Below are positions 1-6,900 of a stretch of DNA of 8,291 nucleotides, in pieces. Position numbers and translations under genes: made by a program. Source of the DNA: Sulfurimonas sp. Its GTDB lineage: Bacteria > Campylobacterota > Campylobacteria > Campylobacterales > Sulfurimonadaceae. The stretch lies in NCBI GenBank assembly GCA_026988735.1, contig JALSKR010000246.1, positions 1 through 8,291 on the forward strand. Direction: 5' to 3'. How positions within the stretch are numbered: position 1 is the first letter of the stretch; each line of letters begins with the position of its first letter. The notes below the pieces were generated by a model. The model ran no database searches. It was not told the origin of the DNA and saw only the letters and a list, made by a program, of their open reading frames with translations.

Positions 1-1355
1 GAGAATATGATATCCGTGGTATCTACGAAAAAGAGCTACATGAACATTCTGTTAAACTACTAGGGTATTACTTTGGTCACAAAGTCAAAGGCAACAAAGT
101 AGTTGCCATAGGTTTTGATGCACGTTCACATTCGCCAAAACTAAGAGATTACCTTACTTCAGGGCTCAATGCTGCTGGATGTACAGTCTTAGATATGGGT
201 ATGGTTGCCACACCTGTCAATTATTTTTCCAACTATATCTCACATAATGGGGTAGATACCGATGCTTCCATTATGATTACAGGTTCACACAATCCTTCTG
301 AATACAATGGATTTAAAATTACTTTAGACAAAGCACCCTTTTTTGGAGAAGATATCTATGCCCTTGGCGATGAGATTATACAAAATCAAGACAGAAGTAT
401 CGAAGACAATACAACAAAAATAGAGGTTGATGTCAAGACACCATACATCGAGTATATGGTAAATCAGTTTCAACACCTCAAAAACTTTCCTCAAAAGATT
501 ATTATCGATGCAGGCAATGGTGTAGCCGATACTGTCATCACCGATATTTTTGACGCACTTCAGTTTGACTACAAAGGGCTCTATCTCGAACCAGATGGCT
601 CCTTCCCCAACCACCACCCAGATCCATCTGAAGAAAAAAACCTTACAGATGTAAAAGCTTTACTCGAAAAAGAAGGAGATATCGCCTTTGCCTATGATGG
701 TGATGCAGACCGTATTGCCGTACTCACACACAAGCACAACATCAAAGGTGACCAAATGGCACTTCTGTATGCGATGAAAATGGAAAATCCCACAGTCATA
801 GGTGAGGTAAAATGCTCACAAGTCATGTATGATGAGCTGGAGCGTAGAGGTGCAAAAGCGATTATGTACAAAACAGGACACTCCAATCTTAAGGTCAAGA
901 TGAAAGAGACGCAGGCAGAACTTGCCTGTGAAGTCAGTGGGCATATTTTCTTTAAACATCGCTATTTCGGTTATGATGATGCTATCTATGCTACATTACG
1001 TATGTTAGAACTCATCGCAGATGGCATAGATATAGATGCAGAGATAGATGCCCTTCCTTCTGTGTTTTCTACAGAAGAGATAAAAGTAGAAACGACCGAA
1101 GATGAAAAATTTCTTATTATCGATAAAGTGAAGGAACTACTTGCATCTCCTTCAAGAGATTTTCCAAACATTCTCAACATTATTGATGTAGATGGTGTAC
1201 GTATAAACTTTGAAAATGGATGGGGTTTGGTACGTGCAAGCAACACCACCCCTGTACTGGTTACGCGCTTTGAATCTACCGATGAAGCACTTGCCAAAAC
1301 GTATGAAACCAAAGTCAATCAACTGATTCAAGAGGCAAAGGCACTTTTACACTAA
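1..1355 (+). CDS. Phosphomannomutase/phosphoglucomutase (AlgC/ManB type), 5' end cut by window edge
   Basis: Alpha-D-phosphohexomutase that interconverts mannose or glucose 6-phosphate and 1-phosphate in the cytoplasm, feeding GDP-mannose or UDP-glucose pathways for surface glycans. The frame is open from base 3 and starts with EYDIRG, the conserved N-terminal FREYDIRG element, so only a few codons are missing; 450 residues are visible against a usual 455-465. The internal ATG at 195 is not the true start. All four signature loops are seen: the phosphoserine loop TGSHNP (Ser codon 285-287), the Mg-binding DGDADR (696-713), the sugar-specificity loop CEVSGH (927-944; the family usually has GEMSGH), and the C-terminal phosphate-binding RASNTTP near 1236, which matches the AlgC style. 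The stop overlaps the next start by one base (TAATG), implying an operon and translational coupling. Whether Man or Glc is preferred cannot be read from the sequence. The family call is very secure. Confidence 0.96.
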   Translation, partial: EYDIRGIYEKELHEHSVKLLGYYFGHKVKGNKVVAIGFDARSHSPKLRDYLTSGLNAAGCTVLDMGMVATPVNYFSNYISHNGVDTDASIMITGSHNPSEYNGFKITLDKAPFFGEDIYALGDEIIQNQDRSIEDNTTKIEVDVKTPYIEYMVNQFQHLKNFPQKIIIDAGNGVADTVITDIFDALQFDYKGLYLEPDGSFPNHHPDPSEEKNLTDVKALLEKEGDIAFAYDGDADRIAVLTHKHNIKGDQMALLYAMKMENPTVIGEVKCSQVMYDELERRGAKAIMYKTGHSNLKVKMKETQAELACEVSGHIFFKHRYFGYDDAIYATLRMLELIADGIDIDAEIDALPSVFSTEEIKVETTEDEKFLIIDKVKELLASPSRDFPNILNIIDVDGVRINFENGWGLVRASNTTPVLVTRFESTDEALAKTYETKVNQLIQEAKALLH

Positions 1356-3187
1356 TGCTCAAAAAGTTTATAGACGCTACATACAAATACTATTATATAC
1401 TATGGCAGGAAAAATCTTTTGCGCTATCTTTCAGGCTTATACACAGCTATCGAAAAGATGGACTGGAGGGAATGTATAGACGTATACAAAAAGAGTATAC
1501 ACAAAAAAAGTCTACCTATGAAAAATGGATACTCACAAATGAAACAAATATATTATATACTGAAGCATTAGACTACACCCCATTGATTTCCATCATCACG
1601 CCTACGTACAATACAAGTAAAACCTATCTTTCACACATGATAGACTCAGTACGTAAACAAACCTATACACACTGGGAACTTTGTATTGCAGATGATGCCT
1701 CAACATCACAAGAAACCCTTGATACCCTCAAAAAATATGCTGCTTTGGATAGACGTATAAAAATCATCTACAGAGAACGTAATGGTCATATATCAGAAGC
1801 CTCAAACAGTGCTTTGACTTTGGCTACAGGAGCGTATGTTACTTTTTTAGATCATGACGATATGCTTGCACCCCATGCACTCTATGAAATGGCAAAAAAA
1901 CTCAATGAAAACAAAAATCTCAAACTCATTTATTCAGATGAAGACAAAATAGATGCACATAACAAACGTTTCTATCCGCACTTTAAATCGGGCTGGAACC
2001 CAGATATGTTTTTTTCGCAAAACTACATTGCACATCTCACACTCATCCAAAAAAGTATCGTAGAAGCTGTGCAAGGTTTTAGAAAAGGGTATGAAGGTAG
2101 TCAAGATTATGACTTATACCTTCGATGTCTCAAACAAATAGACCCTGCATCCATAGCCCACATAGAAAAAGTACTCTATCATTGGAGAGCTATAGAAGGT
2201 TCTACTGCTCTCTCCCCTTCTGCGAAAAACTATACCACAGTTGCAGGGGTGCATGCTTTACAAGATTATTTTAAAGAGAGCCATCAAAAAGTAACCGTAG
2301 AAAAAGGCTTGCTACCCAACACCTATAAAGTATCTTATCTACTTCCAGATACCCCTCCTTTGGTTTCATTACTTATCCCTACACGTGATGGTTATGAGAT
2401 ACTCTCTAAATGTATTACCAGTATTTTAGAAAAAACCATCTATCCCAATTATGAGATTATTATTCTAGACAACGAAACCACAGATGCACAGACTTTGGCG
2501 TATTTTGAAACATTAAAAGTCTATGACCATATACGCATACTTAAGTATCATTATCCTTTCAACTATTCTGCCATTAACAACTTTGGTGTTCAGCATGCAA
2601 AAGGTGAGATTATCGGACTTGTCAACAATGATGTAGAGGTCATCTCTCACCATTGGCTCACAGAGATGGTCTCGCATGCGCTAAGAGAAGATATCGGGGC
2701 AGTAGGTGCCATGCTCTATTATGATAATGAGACCATTCAGCATGCTGGTGTAATACTAGGCATAGGTGGTGTGGCTGGACATTCACACAAATACTTTCCG
2801 CGTCACTCAGAGGGCTACTTTTCCAGACTTAAAATCATCCAAAACTACAGTGCCGTTACTGGTGCCTGCCTTGTAGTAAAAAAATCACTTTATCTAGAAG
2901 TAAACGGCCTAAATGAACAAGACCTCACTGTTGCCTTTAACGATGTTGATTTTTGTTTAAAATTACTTGAAAAAGGCTATCGTAATCTCTGGACACCTTA
3001 TGTTGAGCTTTATCATCATGAATCTGTAAGCAGAGGAGAAGAAGATACGCTTCACAACATAGAAAGATTTAAAAGGGAAAAAGCATATATGAAACAAACA
3101 TGGGATGATGAACTAAAAGAAGATAAATGTTATAATATAAATCTAACAAATATATATGAAAATTTTGGATTAAATAGAAATGAATAA
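1355..3187 (+). CDS. Tandem-domain GT2 glycosyltransferase, O-antigen biosynthesis (RfbC-like)
   Basis: A 610-residue cytoplasmic or membrane-associated protein expected to transfer two sugars from nucleotide donors to a lipid-linked glycan. Residues 1-75 are a helical lead-in. The first GT2 domain (about 77-260) shows ISIITPTYN, DDAS at 113-116, the metal-binding LDHDD at 165-169, and EGSQDYDLYLR at 247-257. The second (about 336-560) shows LLIPTRDG, LDNET, FNYSAINNFG, the DXD-equivalent NNDVEV at 424-429, IQHAGV, AVTGACLVV, FNDVDFCL and YHHESVSRG. This second set is the hallmark of long GT2 proteins in O-antigen clusters. No membrane segment is evident. The ATG shares a base with the stop of the mutase gene. 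The nearest Shine-Dalgarno-like purines (AAAGG ending at 1341) are too far away, so coupling probably drives initiation. Donor and acceptor sugars cannot be predicted. Both catalytic cores look intact. Confidence 0.93.
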   Translation: MLKKFIDATYKYYYILWQEKSFALSFRLIHSYRKDGLEGMYRRIQKEYTQKKSTYEKWILTNETNILYTEALDYTPLISIITPTYNTSKTYLSHMIDSVRKQTYTHWELCIADDASTSQETLDTLKKYAALDRRIKIIYRERNGHISEASNSALTLATGAYVTFLDHDDMLAPHALYEMAKKLNENKNLKLIYSDEDKIDAHNKRFYPHFKSGWNPDMFFSQNYIAHLTLIQKSIVEAVQGFRKGYEGSQDYDLYLRCLKQIDPASIAHIEKVLYHWRAIEGSTALSPSAKNYTTVAGVHALQDYFKESHQKVTVEKGLLPNTYKVSYLLPDTPPLVSLLIPTRDGYEILSKCITSILEKTIYPNYEIIILDNETTDAQTLAYFETLKVYDHIRILKYHYPFNYSAINNFGVQHAKGEIIGLVNNDVEVISHHWLTEMVSHALREDIGAVGAMLYYDNETIQHAGVILGIGGVAGHSHKYFPRHSEGYFSRLKIIQNYSAVTGACLVVKKSLYLEVNGLNEQDLTVAFNDVDFCLKLLEKGYRNLWTPYVELYHHESVSRGEEDTLHNIERFKREKAYMKQTWDDELKEDKCYNINLTNIYENFGLNRNE

Positions 3188-3194
3188 AAAATTT

Positions 3195-3232
3195 ATTTCT
3201 TGTATACTTTAAGAATAGGGTTGTAAGTAGGA
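3195..3232 (+). promoter_or_regulatory. Possible weak promoter and ribosome binding site in the only intergenic gap
   Basis: The 51-base gap between the GT2 gene and the coiled-coil gene contains TATACT at 3203-3208, a fair -10 box, about 30 bases before the ATG. No good -35 box is seen at the right spacing, though Campylobacterota promoters often lack one. AGGA at 3229-3232 lies six bases before the ATG at 3239 and is a good ribosome binding site. No hairpin-plus-T-run terminator was found, so read-through from upstream is likely and this could be an internal promoter. The binding site is fairly sure, the promoter weak. Confidence 0.35.
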
Positions 3233-3238
3233 TAACGC

Positions 3239-3991
3239 ATGAAAAAAAGTAACAAAAAGAAAATTAGACACAACAAACCAACTCCTAATGCTGAGATAGA
3301 GAGTCTCACAGAGGATTTACTGGCTGTCAAAGAACAAAATGCTCAACTTCAAAATCTTCTGCAGGAAAAAGAAAAATCAGAAGCAGCACTGAATGATGAC
3401 ATAGACAGTTTAGTAGAAGACCTGTTAGTCCTCAAAGAAGAAAATGCAAAAATGGAAAGTCTCCTACAAGAGAAAGAGACAACAAACCAGCAACTTCAGG
3501 AACTCAACCAACAGCTCCAGGAGACCACTCAGACACAAACAACCCAACTCGAAGAGCTCCAGAGACTGCTGCAGAGAGAACAAACAGAAAAAGAGGAGAA
3601 AGAGGCAACCATAACAGCACTCAACAATGAGATAAATGCCATTATAGATGACCTGGCAAGCATCAAAGAGCAAAACGGTCTGCTAAGCACTCTTTTAGAA
3701 GAAAAAGAAACACTCAATAAAGAACTTCAGGCAGTGAATGGGCAACTTCAGGAACTCAACCAACAGCTCCAGGAGACCACTCAGACACAAACAACCCAAC
3801 TCGAAGAGCTCCAGAGACTGCTGCAGACAGAACAAAAAGAGAAAGAGGAAAAAGAAGCAACCATAACAGCACTCAACAATGAGATAAATGCCATTGTAGA
3901 TGATCTGGCAAGCATAAAAGAGTCAAAATGTTGGATATATACAAAACCTATAAGAGACTTACAAAAAACAATAAGAGGGACAAATGACTGA
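3239..3991 (+). CDS. Coiled-coil protein with internal duplications and a SWRxTxPLR-like C-terminal tail
   Basis: 250 residues of unknown function, almost entirely Glu/Gln/Leu/Lys-rich heptad-like helix after a very basic N-terminus (MKKSNKKKIRHNK). A core of about 35 residues of the type (N)(N/D)-x-I-(N/D)-x-(I/L)-x-(D/E)-DL-x3-KE-x-N occurs four times (about 18-51, 52-86, 129-163, 213-229; the last cut short). A longer block, residues 86-144, is repeated almost exactly at 170-228. The tail (229-247) reads S-K-C-W-I-Y-T-K-P-I-R, resembling the S-x-SWRxTxPLR segment that I know to follow coiled coils in many glycan-assembly glycosyltransferases and methyltransferases. No signal peptide, membrane helix or enzyme motif is seen. 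Position between glycosyltransferase genes suggests a scaffold or chain-length role, possibly as a detached regulatory arm of an enzyme; this is inference. Its stop lies inside the start of the next gene. Confidence 0.85.
   Translation: MKKSNKKKIRHNKPTPNAEIESLTEDLLAVKEQNAQLQNLLQEKEKSEAALNDDIDSLVEDLLVLKEENAKMESLLQEKETTNQQLQELNQQLQETTQTQTTQLEELQRLLQREQTEKEEKEATITALNNEINAIIDDLASIKEQNGLLSTLLEEKETLNKELQAVNGQLQELNQQLQETTQTQTTQLEELQRLLQTEQKEKEEKEATITALNNEINAIVDDLASIKESKCWIYTKPIRDLQKTIRGTND
3490..3670 (+). repeat. Direct repeat copy 1 (181 bp, period 252 bp) in the coiled-coil gene
   Basis: Bases 3490-3575 are identical to 3742-3827 (86 bp perfect), and the rest matches 3828-3922 with eight differences counted by eye, about 96% identity over 181 bp. 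The offset is 252 bp, exactly 84 codons, so the frame is kept. This is a recent in-frame duplication able to expand or contract by recombination or slippage. Confidence 0.93.
3742..3922 (+). repeat. Direct repeat copy 2 in the coiled-coil gene
   Basis: Partner of the copy at 3490-3670. It diverges sharply right after the shared KE at 3922, where the protein leaves the coiled coil and enters the W-x2-T-x-P-x-R tail. The differences cluster in the Glu/Lys-rich part, while the QLQELNQQLQETTQ part is identical at DNA level, which suggests recent duplication or gene conversion of that half. Confidence 0.93.
3974..3980 (+). promoter_or_regulatory. Ribosome binding site fixing the start of the giant glycosyltransferase gene
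   Basis: AGAGGGA lies three to five bases before the ATG at 3984, inside the end of the coiled-coil gene. A TAA at 3972-3974 in the same frame as the downstream gene rules out any earlier start, so 3984 is the only sensible initiation codon. The ATGACTGA arrangement gives an 8-base gene overlap and probably couples translation of the two proteins. Confidence 0.7.
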
Positions 3992-6900
3992 TACAAATGA
4001 ATTTGAAGAGTATAAAAAAATCATAGAAGAGAGTGGACTTTTCGACAGTAAATTTTATGTTCGTGAATACAAAGATGCCAGAAGAGCAAAAGAGTTACCA
4101 CTAGAGCATTTTGTAAAATTTGGACTTAAAGAAGACAGAAAGCCCAATGCCCTTTTTGATCCTGTTTGGTATAGAGAGTATTATGGGGATATTCAAGAAG
4201 CTGGTGTATTGCCATTTATTCATTATGTTACCTATGGATTAAAAGAGTTTCGTTTTGCAAATGAAAATGAACTGCAAGAGTATGAAACACTCAAAGACTC
4301 ATTTGATGTAACTGCTTATAAAAACAGTTATGAAGATTTGCAAAAACTTGAGGATAAGTTTGATTTTTTATGGCATTATGTATGTTTTGGGAAAAGAGAA
4401 GAGAGAACATTTTTTAAGCAAAAAACTACTACAAAAATACAAAATATTTCGAAAAAAAAAAATCTTGACTTTGATGAAAGTAAAATTGAAAAATTAGTTA
4501 AAGAAAAAGAAAAAATAAGCTTTGAGAATAAAAGACTACAAAACTATAAAAATATCTTTAAAATACAAAAAAAATATTTAGACAACAAAATCAAAGCATT
4601 AGAAAAAACTAAAAATGTAAAACATATAAATAAAACAATTTTAGAAATGCATAAAAAATTAGAATTTGCAAGTGAAAGATTCTTAAATTTTTTTGATGAA
4701 GAAAAATATTTACATCAAAATAATGATGTAAAAAAAGTAGTTGAGAATAGAAAGCTTGGGTCTGGTCTTGAACATTTACTTTTTTTTGGATGGGAAGAAG
4801 TAAATACCGGCAAAAGAAGACTATATAAGAATTTAAATTTTTTTAATGAAAAAGATTATCTAAAGCTATATCCAGATGTTCAAAATGCTATACATAAGGG
4901 GACTTTCACAAGTGCTCTGGAGCATTATTTAGCATATGGAATAGAGAAAAAAAATGAAAAGCAAAATATTGTAGTGCACAAAGGAGAAGCTAGGCATAAT
5001 TTAAGCAAAAGAAATGTCTTGATTTGTGCTCATATTGTTGGAAAAACCATTTATGGCAGCGAAAGAAGTTTACTAGATATGATTGAAGCAGCATCTGAAA
5101 ATTCAAATGTAATATTAACTACACCAATGATGAATCAAGAATATTTAAATTTAGTAAAACCTTTTGTTAAAAAGATATATGTTTTTTCTTATGGCTGGTG
5201 GAAAAGTAACAATCCGGTTAATGTCGAAGCAGTTAGAAAGTATGAAAAGATTCTTAATGAAGAAAATATAAATATTATACATGTAAATACCATTATGCTT
5301 CGAGAAGCCTTAATTGCAGGTAGAAATATGAATATTGCTACTTTAACCCACATACGTGAACTCATTACCGGAGATAATGGATTAACTGACTATATTGGAT
5401 TACCTGTTGATTCAATTATTGACGAAGTGATAAATAGAACAGACTATATTATTGGAAATTCTCGTGCAACATTAAATGCATATAAATTAGAAGAAAATGA
5501 TTCAAACTTTCTTTTATACAATACCTTGAATACTGAAAAATATCATCAAAAACCTTTAGATAAAGACAATATAACTGTTGGAATAATTAGTAGCAATATT
5601 CCAAAAAAAGGAATTAATGATTTTATTGAAGTTGCTAAGCTTTGTAAAAATGAATCAAAATTGATGTTTTGCATTATAGGACCAGAAAATGAATTAACAC
5701 AAAATATAAATAAACTTAATCTAAAAAATGTAAAAATTTTGGGTTACCGAAAAACTCCTCAAGAAGCGATGAATGATATAGATATAGTTTTAAGCTTATC
5801 TAACTTTACAGAATCTTTTGGACGAACTGTAGCAGAGGGTATGGCTTCATCTAAACTTGTAATTGCTTATGCATGGGGTGCTGTTCCAGAATTAATTGAG
5901 GATAAAAAATCCGGTTATTTAGTTGATTATAAGGATATTTACTCAGTTGCAAAAATATTAAAAAAGGTTGCAAAAAATCCGAAAATCATTAAAAAAGTTG
6001 GGACTACTGCCCAAAAAGATGTAAAACAAAAATTTGACATAGCTGTTTATAAGAAAAATTTAGAAAAAATATACAATAAAATTTTAAAAAAAGAAAGTAG
6101 TAAAAAAATAAAAATTGCATATTTTTTATGGCACTTTCCTGTTCCTTCAGAAACATTTGTCTTGAATGAGTTGAGAATCTTAGTCGAAGATGGTTATGAT
6201 GTAAAAGTTTATTGTAAGCAATCACCGTTTAAAGATTTTGTACCTGATTTTCCAATTGAATGGGAAAGAGTAAATGATGTAGCACATTTTGCTGAGTTGT
6301 TAATAAGGGATAACCGTTCAATAGTTCATTCACATTTCACATATCCTACCGTAACCGATATGGTATGGCCTGCATGTGAAATAGCTAAGAAGCGTTTTAC
6401 ATTTATAGCACATGCTCAAGATATTTTCCGTTATGAAAATGATAAAAGAAACCGGATTAGTGAAATAGCTGCATCAGATTATTGTGCCAAAGTATTTGTA
6501 CCTGCAAGATTTCATTTTAATTATTTATTGGAAAGAAATGTCTCTGAAAACAAAATGTTAATTAATCCAAATGGTGTGGACACAGAACTTTATAAACAAG
6601 GACTCACCGCAAAACATACCAAAAGAGAAACAAGATCTATTTGTGCTATTCACCGATTTACAGAAAAAAAAGGACTTATTTACCTTATTGAGGCAGCTAA
6701 ATATCTCGATGATATTATTATCAATATTCACGGTTATGGAGATTTGGAAGATGAGTATAAGTCTTTGATTAAAACTCACAATTTGAACAATGTAATTATA
6801 CATGGCGGCGTTAAAAATAGAACAGAGATGTTAGAAATATTTTCCAATAATGATCTATTTGCTTGTCCATCTATCCGTGCAAAAGATGGAGATATGGATG

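Noticed and set aside
324..617. Minus-strand open frame of 97 codons opposite the mutase gene
   Set aside because: Antisense to conserved mutase sequence, with no recognisable motif or start context.
986..1318. Minus-strand open frame of 110 codons opposite the mutase gene
   Set aside because: It lies wholly antisense to a strongly conserved enzyme, has a Ser-rich low-complexity translation and no ribosome site logic; it is a shadow.
3188..3238. Terminator or small RNA in the intergenic gap
   Set aside because: Only a 6-base palindrome (GTATAC) is present; no stable stem followed by a T run was found.
3490..3922. Repeat pair considered as CRISPR or insertion-sequence ends
   Set aside because: There are only two copies, 181 bp long, both coding and in frame with a coiled coil, with no spacers, inverted ends or transposase.
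3960..3991. Programmed frameshift joining the coiled-coil and giant glycosyltransferase frames
   Set aside because: The A6 run at 3963-3968 lies before the in-frame TAA at 3972, so a slip there would terminate at once; the downstream gene has its own ATG and ribosome site.
3464..3996. Three overlapping minus-strand frames opposite the coiled-coil gene
   Set aside because: Their Ser/Leu/Phe-rich translations mirror the Glu/Gln/Leu repeats on the other strand, and two are copies of each other only because the DNA is duplicated.
6571..6768. Plus-strand frame of 65 codons inside the giant gene
   Set aside because: It is in another frame from GT4 domain B, whose motifs (NPNGVD, FTEKKG) are clearly encoded by the long frame through the same bases.
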